NCBI GenBank assembly: GCA_016550405.1
Contig: JABXGX010000100.1
Span: 1-44,343, forward strand
Direction: 5' to 3'
DNA length: 44,343 bases
Source: an archaeon
Lineage (GTDB): Archaea; Asgardarchaeota; Hermodarchaeia; Hermodarchaeales; Hermodarchaeaceae
The position numbers and the translations under genes are program-made. Shown here piece by piece: positions 8,007 to 15,830 of this stretch. The notes beneath the pieces were generated by a model that was not told the DNA's origin, did no database searches, and saw only the letters and a program-made list of their open reading frames with translations. Each line of letters starts with the position of its first letter. The first letter of the stretch is position 1.

Positions 8007-9911
8007 TTATGACTGACGTCGACGACGATACAGCACAACAGCCCCAATGACGATTCCTGTTGTTACTGCCCCACCTATCAAGAGTGGAATGGGTGAACCG
8101 GGGCTGAGTACAATCGTGGCGGTGGCAACGCGGTACTGACACAGGAGTAGTTGATCAGGATCTAAGGTAAGTTGAATGGGAAATTCAGCAAGTTGGATTG
8201 TACAAAGGCTTACTGCTTGGGGTTCAATCCACACCCAATGAACTGAGCTATGGATTCCATAATTAACATGAATTGGAACTCGCAAACGAACAGGTGTGAG
8301 TTGATCTTGAATAACTTGGAAACTCACAAACCAGCCAGAAGAGACTGGCTGAATGGATGCCCCACCGATGCTAAGCGTAACAACGCCGTTGTTATACACC
8401 CAAGGATCGAAGAACCAGTCTAAAGATTCATTCACCGCCTCTTCAAATAGGCTTTGCAAGGTCTGGGCTCGGATGTTCTCATGAATCCCCTCTGTGAAGA
8501 TATAATGCCAAGCTTCATAGAACGTGGTAGTTCCCAGTTGATGCCGGAGCATGTCGTAGACCAGAGCACCTTTTGCATATACAATGCTTCCATATGCATA
8601 CCAATTAGCACTTTGCCAGAAACTCATTGATTGATTAAGAGTTTTATCGCCCTCAGAGTTCACATATTCCCAATATTGAGTCAAATCGTAATCTCGATAA
8701 TCAGCCCGTTGGGTAGCTCCATAGACATATTCAATCCAGACGTATTCGGTGTAGGATGCAAACCCCTCATCAATCCATGGTTCAGTGTAGCTGTCTGTCC
8801 CTAATGTGAAGGGTATCCATTCATGCCCGATCTCATGGGCTGTCACTGTAGCAAGGGAGGAGAGCCCTTCAGGATATGAATAGAGGGGAAGGCCGATCAT
8901 GACTAGTTGTGGGTATTCCATACCTCCAGCCCAGATATCAGCCTCTACAATGGCTAGACTTTTCCAGGGGTACTGAACAAAGAGGGTTCCATAGATTTCT
9001 AAACAGTCATCTGCTACCTCAAGGACGCGTTGGCCTCCCCCGCTATGTTCAGCTAGGTAATAGCTAGTGACGTTCACACCGTGTGAGAGGATGCTCATTG
9101 TTTCATAGTGAGGACTCGCACACCAGGTGAAATCACGTACGGGACCGGTTCGAAAATTCCAAGATCGTGTTGAAGCACCTGTATTGATGGTGTCTAATTC
9201 ACCGGTTGCAGCAACTATGTAGTCATCCGGAACCGTGATTGCAACATCATAGATTGCCACATCATGATAGAAACTTTCGCCCATATGTGAGTATGGTTTA
9301 GTATCCCAACCTCGATCATCATAAACAGCTACAATAGGATGCCAATTGCCCATATTATATCCCAGAAACTCAAAGGGATTCGTCCGATGATACCAACCAA
9401 ATCGATCTCCACTTTCTGGAACCATCACTTGCCATGAAATCGTTAATGTAACATTTCCACCTGGTGGCAGGATACCGGGTCCTGAACCTCCAATTAAATC
9501 CACTTCTAGAACTGTTTGGTTGGTACCAGTTATGGTATAACTGAGGGGGTTACTGTCATAACTAACATCGGAGACTTCAATCGATCCGTCAGGTTTGAAG
9601 GCGTTGGGATAAAGATGGAAGTACAATTCAGAAAATGCGACATTGGCGTGGTTCACATAGTTAATTGTCGTGAATCCATTGACGATATGAGTCGAATCTT
9701 GGAGAAAGGCTGTAATGGTATAGTTTGTGATGGGGGAAGGTGCAGCCATTGGTGCGTGATTAACCTCAGGGGTCAGTTGGGTGGTGAGATCCTGCTCAGA
9801 GCAGACTTCAGAAGAGTGGAAAGTAAGGGGAGTTATAAGAGGAAAAAGAAAAGACAAGATGAGGGTACACACAATAGCGGAACCAAAGACAAAACATAGC
9901 CGAATTTTCAA
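8007..9911 (-). CDS. Secreted, membrane-anchored M1 family metallopeptidase
   Basis: This 634-residue M1 aminopeptidase-family protein has an N-terminal signal or anchor segment (residues about 5-30) and a C-terminal helix (LIGGAVTTGIVIGAVVLY) followed by RRRRQS, so the body faces outside. The zinc site is HEIGHEW at about residue 358 with the third ligand in WIDEGFASY, 18 residues on. Just before it, WAGGMEYPQ is the equivalent of the GAMEN substrate-binding motif. The N-terminal beta-sandwich domain of M1 enzymes is visible (LYFHLYPNAF). The large C-terminal helical domain of mammalian-type M1 enzymes is lacking. It probably trims peptides at the cell surface and feeds them to the cytosolic peptidases also encoded here. 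Confidence 0.9.
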   Translation of the reverse strand: MKIRLCFVFGSAIVCTLILSFLFPLITPLTFHSSEVCSEQDLTTQLTPEVNHAPMAAPSPITNYTITAFLQDSTHIVNGFTTINYVNHANVAFSELYFHLYPNAFKPDGSIEVSDVSYDSNPLSYTITGTNQTVLEVDLIGGSGPGILPPGGNVTLTISWQVMVPESGDRFGWYHRTNPFEFLGYNMGNWHPIVAVYDDRGWDTKPYSHMGESFYHDVAIYDVAITVPDDYIVAATGELDTINTGASTRSWNFRTGPVRDFTWCASPHYETMSILSHGVNVTSYYLAEHSGGGQRVLEVADDCLEIYGTLFVQYPWKSLAIVEADIWAGGMEYPQLVMIGLPLYSYPEGLSSLATVTAHEIGHEWIPFTLGTDSYTEPWIDEGFASYTEYVWIEYVYGATQRADYRDYDLTQYWEYVNSEGDKTLNQSMSFWQSANWYAYGSIVYAKGALVYDMLRHQLGTTTFYEAWHYIFTEGIHENIRAQTLQSLFEEAVNESLDWFFDPWVYNNGVVTLSIGGASIQPVSSGWFVSFQVIQDQLTPVRLRVPIHVNYGIHSSVHWVWIEPQAVSLCTIQLAEFPIQLTLDPDQLLLCQYRVATATIVLSPGSPIPLLIGGAVTTGIVIGAVVLYRRRRQS

Positions 9912-9960
9912 GACCTATCAACTCTTGAAAGCTCTTAGAATAATGTTAAAATAAAGTCTT

Positions 9961-9984
9961 CGAAGGGAGCAGTTGCGCCCTTCG
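9961..9984 (-). terminator. Hairpin after the iron operon
   Basis: The arms CGAAGGG (9961-9967) and CCCTTCG (9978-9984) are perfectly complementary, 7 bp with a 10-base loop. Read on the minus strand, the hairpin lies about 50 bases after the stop of the small Cys-rich gene and is followed by a T-rich tract. It fits a transcription terminator for the dtxR-feoB-Cys-rich transcript. Confidence 0.5.
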
Positions 9985-10035
9985 GATAAAATCGGTAAAT
10001 CCAGTAAAAGGAGTGAAAAAATGTTCAAAAGAGAA

Positions 10036-10185
10036 CTAGGTTTCTTCAGGCACAGCGGGGAATTCGTAACCGCAACTGGGGCAAGCTATGGCACCGCATG
10101 CACGGGCCATCATGCAACCTGCGCATCCCGTTGCTTGAGTCTTTTCGAAGACTGTTCCGCACATTGGACATCGGTAATTTGTCAT
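10036..10185 (-). CDS. Small Cys-rich protein downstream of feoB (49 aa)
   Basis: A 49-codon frame from ATG 10185 to a stop at 10036, preceded by GGAGG about 10 bases before the ATG. The protein starts MTNYRCPMCGTVFEK and has seven cysteines: Cys6-x2-Cys9, Cys21-x2-Cys24, Cys30 and Cys35-x2-Cys38. The last part, CGAIACPSCGYEF, is a zinc-knuckle-like ending. It lies 63 bases after feoB on the same strand and before the hairpin terminator, so it is the last gene of the iron operon. Small Cys-rich proteins beside feoB (FeoC-like or FeoB-associated) are known in other prokaryotes. I infer a role in ferrous iron uptake or in sensing iron or redox state at FeoB; the metal it binds is unknown. Confidence 0.7.
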   Translation of the reverse strand: MTNYRCPMCGTVFEKTQATGCAGCMMARACGAIACPSCGYEFPAVPEET

Positions 10186-10248
10186 GATGTTGTTCCTCCA
10201 AAGTTGATATGTAGATGTGAATTCTACGAGTATTTCACCTTTTAGGGT

Positions 10249-12438
10249 TTATGGAAATCCCATTCCGATGAGTATCCAATTGACGACACCTCCAAGGAAG
10301 AAAGCGAGGGTGATTGTGGTTGTGGCTAGGATGAGTGTGTATTTCCAGCGGTATTCACGTACGAGTACAGCGACAGTAGCGATACAGGGGATGTAGAGAG
10401 TAGTAATGAGCGCAAAGACGAAGAGTTGGCGGGCGGTCATGAAGGTGTTCAAGGGGCCATTTGCGAGGATAATGAGGAGTTCGACCGTTAGTTCTTTCCT
10501 TAGAATGCCGTAAACGAGAGCTGCAGCTGTTTCGGGGGGCAGTCCTAACCAGCCTACTACGAGAGGAGCGGCCCAGATGCTGACCATATGGAGATAGGAA
10601 AAGTCAGGAGTGGGGAAATAAAGGAGGAGACCCAGGATAGCACCACCGATTATGATGAGGGGAAGGGCAATATAGATGAATTCTCGAAATCGAAGCCAAG
10701 TTTTTTTAATGGTAGGCCTAATTCGGGGTGACCGGAGTGGTGGAATTTCCATAACCAGACCATGTGATGAACCTGGAAGCGTATGTTGTAGTAAAGCTCC
10801 GAATCCTATGATGATTGAGAACACAATGCCAAGGATAATGAAAGCAAACCAGACGGACGCATAAACCCCGACTGTTCCAAGAATTACTGCAAGTTGGGCT
10901 GAACAGGGAATCAGGACGACTAGAAATCCTGCGATGAGGCGTTCTCGACGAGTGTTAAGTATTCGAGTTCCAAGAACTGCAGGCACATTACATCCCATGC
11001 CAGTTAGCAATGGAATGATAGCTCGACCGTGGAGACCAAGGCGATGCATGAATGCATCTAGCAAGAAAGCAATACGGGCTAGGTATCCTGTATCCTCAAG
11101 GATGGAGAGGATGATATAAAAAGTTCCAACGAAGGGGATTGCGATGAATAGCCATGCTTGAATTCCTAGCACCAGACCATAATAGAGGATAATTTGAATG
11201 ATTGGGGAAGGAATATAGGTTGTTATAAGAAATTCTGCAGTGGGATTAATGAAAATCTCCCAGAATTCTCCAACTGTTGCATCAAAGATTGCACCTATTA
11301 CAAACATCAAAAGGATTGATCCGATTAGAACGAGTACGGCAATTGGAAGTCCGGCAATGCGATGTGTAAGGATGTTAGATATCTTTTCGGTGACCGGAAC
11401 TCGTTTACCTTCCCCAAGCTGAACTTGTTCAGTTAAAAAAAGTGTATACTGCTGCCGTTTTTCTCCAAGGACTAAGACGATATCTTCTTCAAATTCTTGT
11501 TCGATGTCTTTTCGGATCTGGTCAACGATTTTAACGGCGGACTCTGATTCTAGGGCGTTTTCAATACATTGCGCACATTGGGAGTACTCTTCGAGTAATT
11601 GTTGGGAGACAATACGAAGAGGGAGATTCATCGGGCACAACTGCATTTTCGCAAGGTGCCGTTCTAATGTTCGGAGCTTTGCTTCGATTCCATCAGGGAA
11701 TAGTAATCGCCGTGGTGTTTGCTGGGTTCCTTCAAGTGCGCCTGTTTTTGCAGCAGTTCGCAAAAGGAGCTTCAAATTGGTTCCTCGTATTGCTACTGTA
11801 GGAATCACTGGAACGCCCAAGAGGGCTTCAAGTTTCTGAACATCGATTTCGATACCCATGCGTTTTGCTAAATCAACCTGGTTCAGACACACTACTATCG
11901 GTATATCAAACTCTAGCAAGGCAGTTGTGAGAAGTAAGTTCCGAGGAAGGTTAGTTGCATCTACGACATTAACAATTACATCAGGAGTATCCTGCTGCAA
12001 ATATCGCAATGTCACTTTCTCATCTTCAGTAGATGGGCTGATAATCGTATATGAACCAGGTAAATCGACGATATCGAGTCGGATATCTGGGGTTTCTTCG
12101 AAGAAGTCTTTTTTTGCCCATCTTTTCATGCGATAGCCGAATCCTTTTCGCCATCGACCCCTATGCGGAGGTTTTTCTTTTTGTCTTTTAGTATCCCATT
12201 TTTTGATTCCGGGGTGCCATCGAGGCGAGTATATATCATGACGAGAAAAATAGACCTTGCCTTCGAGGATTTCTACCGTGGTTCCTGGATAATTGGAAAC
12301 GATAGCCCCAAGACCTGTCCAATTATTGAAGATGACACTCTTCCCCACATTAGGTTGGCCCACTAGGGCTATTCGAATATGATCTTTGTCTTGGAAGTGT
12401 CTCGATTTACGGCGTCTACCTTTCCCTGGTCCTCTCAT
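10249..12438 (-). CDS. feoB: Ferrous iron transporter FeoB with a basic insertion in the G domain
   Basis: This 729-residue protein imports Fe(II) across the cytoplasmic membrane. The N-terminal G domain has G1 GQPNVGKS (residues 27-34), G2 NYPGTTVE, G3 DLPGSY (125-130) and G4 NQVD. The membrane part has both gate motifs with the conserved cysteines, GMGCNVPAVLGTR and IPCSAQLAVI, plus YGILRKELTVE. Between G2 and G3, where most FeoB proteins have fewer than 25 residues, there are about 73, including roughly 17 Lys or Arg plus several Trp and Tyr (about residues 63-116). A basic tail (MRGPGKGRRRKSRH) also precedes the G domain. The gene follows dtxR by 20 bases and is surely cotranscribed. No separate feoA gene is present; the FeoA domain is fused to DtxR. 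Confidence 0.95.
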   Translation of the reverse strand: MRGPGKGRRRKSRHFQDKDHIRIALVGQPNVGKSVIFNNWTGLGAIVSNYPGTTVEILEGKVYFSRHDIYSPRWHPGIKKWDTKRQKEKPPHRGRWRKGFGYRMKRWAKKDFFEETPDIRLDIVDLPGSYTIISPSTEDEKVTLRYLQQDTPDVIVNVVDATNLPRNLLLTTALLEFDIPIVVCLNQVDLAKRMGIEIDVQKLEALLGVPVIPTVAIRGTNLKLLLRTAAKTGALEGTQQTPRRLLFPDGIEAKLRTLERHLAKMQLCPMNLPLRIVSQQLLEEYSQCAQCIENALESESAVKIVDQIRKDIEQEFEEDIVLVLGEKRQQYTLFLTEQVQLGEGKRVPVTEKISNILTHRIAGLPIAVLVLIGSILLMFVIGAIFDATVGEFWEIFINPTAEFLITTYIPSPIIQIILYYGLVLGIQAWLFIAIPFVGTFYIILSILEDTGYLARIAFLLDAFMHRLGLHGRAIIPLLTGMGCNVPAVLGTRILNTRRERLIAGFLVVLIPCSAQLAVILGTVGVYASVWFAFIILGIVFSIIIGFGALLQHTLPGSSHGLVMEIPPLRSPRIRPTIKKTWLRFREFIYIALPLIIIGGAILGLLLYFPTPDFSYLHMVSIWAAPLVVGWLGLPPETAAALVYGILRKELTVELLIILANGPLNTFMTARQLFVFALITTLYIPCIATVAVLVREYRWKYTLILATTTITLAFFLGGVVNWILIGMGFP

Positions 12439-12458
12439 TTTTAACCCGCTCCGCTGAT

Positions 12459-13202
12459 CTATTCCTCAACATCGCGGCGGACCCGTACACGTTTAGCAAG
12501 TTCCGAACTTAAGGCAAATTGGGCGGTTCCTATTTCGATTAAAAGCGTATCCCCGACAGGTGAAATTTGGATAACTCGGACGATTTCACCAGGTAACATA
12601 CCCATCGAGGACATCATTCGGAGTAAGTTAATATTTTCGTCACTGATACAATCGATGATTGCAAGTTCGCCTTGTTTCAGGTTTGCCAATGTCAATTCGG
12701 GAATTGGCGTCACGGTTCCATCCGATTCCGGAATGGGATTTCCGTGGGGGCAGGTGGCAGAATCTTCGAGTCTATCAAGAACGTTTTGACAAAGCTCGGG
12801 GGTCAAAAGATGTTCCCATTCACAAGCTACCTCATGGGCTTCTTCCCAGCTGACTCCTAATAAATCGACTAATAATCGCTCAGCAATTCGGTGACGGCGT
12901 AGTACATCTAGCGCAAGTCTCCGACCCTTTGATGTTAACCGGACACCACGACTTTTCTCATATTTAAGATACTTTTTCTCCGCCAATTTTTGGATCATTT
13001 GAGTAACGCTAGGCGGTTTTACGTTGAGGACCTCTGCCAACTCTCCAGTCTTTGCGTATTCTTGATCATTTTGAAGGAGTCGAAAAATTGCTTCAAGGTA
13101 TTCCTCAATCGTTGCATTGGGTATGTCAAATTTGGGGGCACTTGAACTTGCTTTGGGTTCTTCTTTTCTGACTTCTGGTTGGGATTGAGATGCAGGAGCC
13201 AT
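12459..13202 (-). CDS. DtxR-family iron-dependent repressor with C-terminal FeoA domain
   Basis: This 247-residue regulator has a disordered N-terminal tail (about 27 residues), a winged helix (EYLEAIFRLLQ, KPPSVTQMIQKLAEKKYL), a dimerisation domain and a FeoA/SH3-like domain (about 170-240, LTLANLKQGE to FALSSELAKRV). The metal residues match iron-type DtxR/IdeR: RRHRIAER supplies His79 and Glu83 equivalents, and HEVACEWEH supplies His98, Cys102, Glu105 and His106. MntR-type proteins have Glu or Asp at the Cys102 position, so Fe(II) is the likely corepressor. It is the first gene of the feoB operon, and an operator at 13211-13226 shows probable autoregulation. Confidence 0.9.
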   Translation of the reverse strand: MAPASQSQPEVRKEEPKASSSAPKFDIPNATIEEYLEAIFRLLQNDQEYAKTGELAEVLNVKPPSVTQMIQKLAEKKYLKYEKSRGVRLTSKGRRLALDVLRRHRIAERLLVDLLGVSWEEAHEVACEWEHLLTPELCQNVLDRLEDSATCPHGNPIPESDGTVTPIPELTLANLKQGELAIIDCISDENINLLRMMSSMGMLPGEIVRVIQISPVGDTLLIEIGTAQFALSSELAKRVRVRRDVEE

Positions 13203-13210
13203 GATTCAGA

Positions 13211-13226
13211 TTTAGGTGTGCCTAAA
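13211..13226 (-). promoter_or_regulatory. DtxR-type operator overlapping the dtxR-feoB promoter
   Basis: TTTAGG-TGTG-CCTAAA is a perfect 6-4-6 inverted repeat, closely matching known DtxR/IdeR/archaeal iron-regulator sites (half site TTAGG). It starts 8 bases before the dtxR start codon. On the minus strand a TATA-like element (TTTATATTTA, about 13223-13233) overlaps its upstream arm. A transcript starting about 25 bases after that TATA box would begin almost at the ATG, so the mRNA is probably leaderless or nearly so. Bound repressor would occlude the promoter. The regulator, operator and target operon are thus all present here. Confidence 0.75.
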
Positions 13227-13265
13227 TATAAATCTTTACGTCATATTACTTTCTCCTTGCCGTGA

Positions 13266-14177
13266 TTAAACTAATCCCAGAACCTGGGCACACATTAAAA
13301 AATACAAAACCAGGAATCTGGCAGCTCCCCATCGTTCAGCAATATTTTCTACATCCGCTCGTTTGGCTGGTTTATCCCGTAGATAGAGTTGGGAGATGAT
13401 TTGACGTATTCCCAAATCGTCAGCGGGGAACACCTCAAGGCGACGTAACCCTGTTAACACAGCCAATTCAGCAGTCCAAAGTCCAATTCCTCGAAGAGCA
13501 TCCAACTTATTGATTACAGTGAGCGTATCGAGTAGTGCGAGTTCTTTTAAGTCAATTGACTCATTGGAAAGGGCTTTGAATAACCCTTTCAAATAGGGCA
13601 CCTTATATCCGAGTTTGCAAGCACGTAGCTTACTTTCAGGAAGGGCATGCAGAGTTTCCCAGGATGGAAAACCAAACAATTCCTCTTCTCCGATTCTGCA
13701 TCGAGGTCCATACTCAAGCACGAGATGTCGGATCACCTTATTGGCAGATCGAAAACTCACTTGCTGTTGAATAATCGCTTTCACTATTGCTTCAAAGAAT
13801 GTTGGTTGGCTGAAAGGTCGAAGCCCTCGCAACGGTTTTTCAAGATGTGCAATTACAGGATCTTTCTTAATTGTTGAGAGAACTGATCTGGTATCAACAT
13901 CCCATCCTAGAAGCCACCCTATTTGAGCCGTGATGGCTTTATGATCTCCACCATATTTAGCAGGCCATTGTACTTGTAAACTTGGTGTTTTTCCCTTGCG
14001 TAGTTGGATGACACGTACAGGAATTAAATTGCTATTAATGGAAAGACAACGAGCAAATTCTCCCGGACGTTTGTACTCGGGGACTGGCTGAACATCTGAG
14101 TAAATCCAACTATCGACAGTTGTATCCAAATCAAACGGTCTTTCAAGCTCTACTTGGAATCCATGAACATCAGACAT
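13266..14177 (-). CDS. AlkA/OGG-type DNA glycosylase (HhH-GPD)
   Basis: This 303-residue base-excision repair enzyme has an N-terminal beta domain (residues 1 to about 100) and a helical HhH-GPD domain. The helix-hairpin-helix is LDALRGIGLWTAELAVLTG, and the catalytic Asp lies in FPADDLGIRQ about 18 residues later, as in 3-methyladenine glycosylase II. The segment AIIQQQVSFRSANKVIRHL is the usual QQ(V/I)S helix of this family. There is no C-terminal iron-sulfur loop of the EndoIII type. Without the active-site Lys of OGG visible beside the hairpin, AlkA-like monofunctional action on alkylated bases is the better guess. It lies upstream of dtxR on the same strand, but the dtxR promoter separates them. 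Confidence 0.85.
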   Translation of the reverse strand: MSDVHGFQVELERPFDLDTTVDSWIYSDVQPVPEYKRPGEFARCLSINSNLIPVRVIQLRKGKTPSLQVQWPAKYGGDHKAITAQIGWLLGWDVDTRSVLSTIKKDPVIAHLEKPLRGLRPFSQPTFFEAIVKAIIQQQVSFRSANKVIRHLVLEYGPRCRIGEEELFGFPSWETLHALPESKLRACKLGYKVPYLKGLFKALSNESIDLKELALLDTLTVINKLDALRGIGLWTAELAVLTGLRRLEVFPADDLGIRQIISQLYLRDKPAKRADVENIAERWGAARFLVLYFLMCAQVLGLV

Positions 14178-14340
14178 TAAATCCTCGATTTACTAGAGGA
14201 GATATTTTATCTTATGCCTCTGCCGTGAACACACTAAAAAGCGCTTGAAGAGTTGTTATAGGATGTGGCTCAACTGTCCACAACACTCATATTCCAGCAA
14301 GTACATTTTCAAATAAAGAACCTAGAAAGTGGTGAATAAG

Positions 14341-14721
14341 ATGGCAATGCTTGGTGTTCAACGAATCATGACGGGCCAAAATGTTGAGGTTGGTGATGTC
14401 ATGCACTGTTTTCTCGGTCTTCGTACTCTTGAAATTGATGTCTATTTCTATCTTCTTAAAGGACAAGCCACCGTGAAAGAGGTTACAACAGCCCTCGGAA
14501 GCAATCGGAGCTCTGTCCAACGTGCCATACAAAACCTCGTCCAACGAGGGTTTGCCCACCGACGAACCCGAACACTTCGCAAAGGCGGCTATGTATTTGT
14601 ATACGAAGCTGTTAGCCTTACAACCATGAAGGATTTGATCAAGGATGCTCTTGACACCTTCTACAAGCAAATTGTAGAATTCTTAGATCAGTATTGGGCA
14701 AAATCAGAAAACACGAATTAA
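14341..14721 (+). CDS. Winged-helix transcriptional regulator (MarR/TrmB-like)
   Basis: A protein of about 126 residues built on one winged helix. A lead helix (LEIDVYFYLLKG) is followed by the HTH ATVKEVTTALGSNRSSVQRAIQNLVQRGFAHRR, with a wing rich in Arg and Lys and then a C-terminal helix for dimerisation. This is the TrmB/MarR-like layout common in archaea. I chose ATG 14341; in-frame GTGs at 14329 and 14332 could add up to four residues. The next genes, a Cys membrane protein and a thioredoxin, begin 118 bases downstream on the same strand and may be its targets, but no operator was recognised. An effector domain is absent. Confidence 0.75.
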   Translation: MAMLGVQRIMTGQNVEVGDVMHCFLGLRTLEIDVYFYLLKGQATVKEVTTALGSNRSSVQRAIQNLVQRGFAHRRTRTLRKGGYVFVYEAVSLTTMKDLIKDALDTFYKQIVEFLDQYWAKSENTN

Positions 14722-14839
14722 GTGTTGTGCTCAGTTGTGGCACTATCGACACCTTTTTATGGCATCCCTCATAATCCAACTTTGGAACTGCGCAACAAGG
14801 ATAAAGACCTTTTTGCAGTATACTGGACGGTGAAGCACA

Positions 14840-15070
14840 ATGGCATCAATCGGCTGCCCCTTCTGTACCAAGACTGGTATCGCTATGGTCATCACAGGCT
14901 TTGCACTAGTCTTACTCAGCGTTACGATAGCCATACCATGGCTAGCCATTATCGGTCTAGTCTTTTTAATCGCCGCATACATCGTCCCAGGACTCGTGAG
15001 TGGACGCAGCTGCCATAGTGATGGCTGCACTAATCCCTCACACCAGCATGGAGAGGAGGACTCAAAGTGA
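14840..15070 (+). CDS. Small Cys-containing membrane protein linked to thioredoxin (76 aa)
   Basis: A 76-residue protein with a CPFC motif at residues 6-9 and two adjacent hydrophobic helices (about 14-30 and 33-53). Its hydrophilic C-terminus holds CHSDGCTNPSHQH, with two Cys and three His. GGTGA lies about 6 bases before ATG 14840. The stop overlaps the thioredoxin start in a GTGA arrangement, so the two are translationally coupled. With a CxxC at one end and a His/Cys cluster at the other, it could be a membrane partner exchanging disulfides with the thioredoxin, or a metal-binding protein. No family recognised. The function is inferred from context only. Confidence 0.75.
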   Translation: MASIGCPFCTKTGIAMVITGFALVLLSVTIAIPWLAIIGLVFLIAAYIVPGLVSGRSCHSDGCTNPSHQHGEEDSK

Positions 15071-15486
15071 GTAATAATCCCGATCCAGAATTAACACGTT
15101 TACGTGAACAAAAACTTAAGGAGTTACAACACACAATGGCAACCCAAACAGAAGCCCCCAAAACAGAACCAGGAAAAGTACTCCACCTATCCACCGTCGA
15201 CTTCGACGAGACCGTGAAGGACGGTGTAACCCTCGTAGATTTCTTTGCCGAATGGTGCGGGCCATGCAAGATGATGGCTCCCGTCGTGGATAAGCTTGCC
15301 CAAGAGTACGCTGGGCGAGCGAAGGTCGCAAAAGTGGATGTGGATCACAATATTGAGATTGCGATGCGGTATCGCGTGCAGGGTGTCCCCACCTTTGGTC
15401 TATTCAAGAATGGCGTGATGGTGCACCGCATCGTTGGTGGTGTTGGCTATCAACCGCTAAAAGCCGCATTAGACACTTTCCTCTAA
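15067..15486 (+). CDS. trxA: Thioredoxin
   Basis: A 139-residue thioredoxin with the active site WCGPC at 63-67 and the cis-proline loop VQGVPTFGLF. The core begins near residue 38. It is preceded by a charged helix, DPELTRLREQKLKELQ, of the kind seen at the N-terminus of many archaeal thioredoxins and of PDCD5-like proteins, and a Thr/Pro-rich linker. The standard fold is about 105 residues, so the extension adds about 35. It starts at GTG 15067, overlapping the stop of the upstream Cys membrane protein by 3 bases. It is a general cytosolic disulfide reductant. No thioredoxin reductase gene is in the window. Confidence 0.93.
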   Translation: MSNNPDPELTRLREQKLKELQHTMATQTEAPKTEPGKVLHLSTVDFDETVKDGVTLVDFFAEWCGPCKMMAPVVDKLAQEYAGRAKVAKVDVDHNIEIAMRYRVQGVPTFGLFKNGVMVHRIVGGVGYQPLKAALDTFL

Positions 15487-15507
15487 AACTCAACTTCTCA
15501 TTAATTG

Positions 15508-15551
15508 ACAGCCAATCAATGACCTCAATTGGCAGTTAACGGATTGGCTGT
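15508..15551 (+). terminator. Stem-loop after the thioredoxin gene
   Basis: ACAGCCAATC (15508-15517) pairs perfectly with GATTGGCTGT (15542-15551) across a 24-base loop, followed by a T-rich stretch (TCTAATTTTCTTTT). It begins 22 bases after the thioredoxin stop. The simplest reading is a terminator separating the thioredoxin unit from the chaperone operon; its 10 bp arms could equally be a regulator-binding site. Confidence 0.45.
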
Positions 15552-15830
15552 TCTAATTTTCTTTTGAGAAAATAAATAAAATTATAAATCCTATTGCTTT
15601 TTCCCTCGTTGAACACATTCCTTCCGTGTTCAGGTGGTTCAGACTAAGCAGCTCCGAAAATTTTTTATGGTCAATTCGAATTTTCGTGGGCTGCTGGATC
15701 ACCCGTGGAGGGTCTGGAAATCATAAGCGTTGATTTCAGACTAGATAAGGTAATCAAGTATCAGCAACCACCTCTCACCTACAGAAAAAAAGAATTGGCT
15801 ACGTAACAATGTCTTAGGAGGATACAGTCA
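15552..15830 (+). promoter_or_regulatory. Leader and promoter region of the grpE-dnaK-dnaJ cluster
   Basis: There is no gene in the 344 bases between thioredoxin and grpE. An A/T-rich stretch near 15567-15591 (AATAAATAAAATTATAAATC) is a good TATA candidate. A second imperfect hairpin, GTCTGGAAATC (15712-15722) against GATTTCAGAC (15732-15741), lies about 90 bases before grpE. A strong AGGAGG at about 15816-15821 is the grpE ribosome site. The long leader with a hairpin would suit heat-responsive control, but no known heat-shock operator was identified. Confidence 0.35.

Noticed and set aside
9973..10245. A 90-codon plus-strand frame with several Cys
   Set aside because: It is the antisense shadow of the minus-strand Cys-rich gene at 10036-10185, which has a ribosome site, CxxC spacing and operon context.
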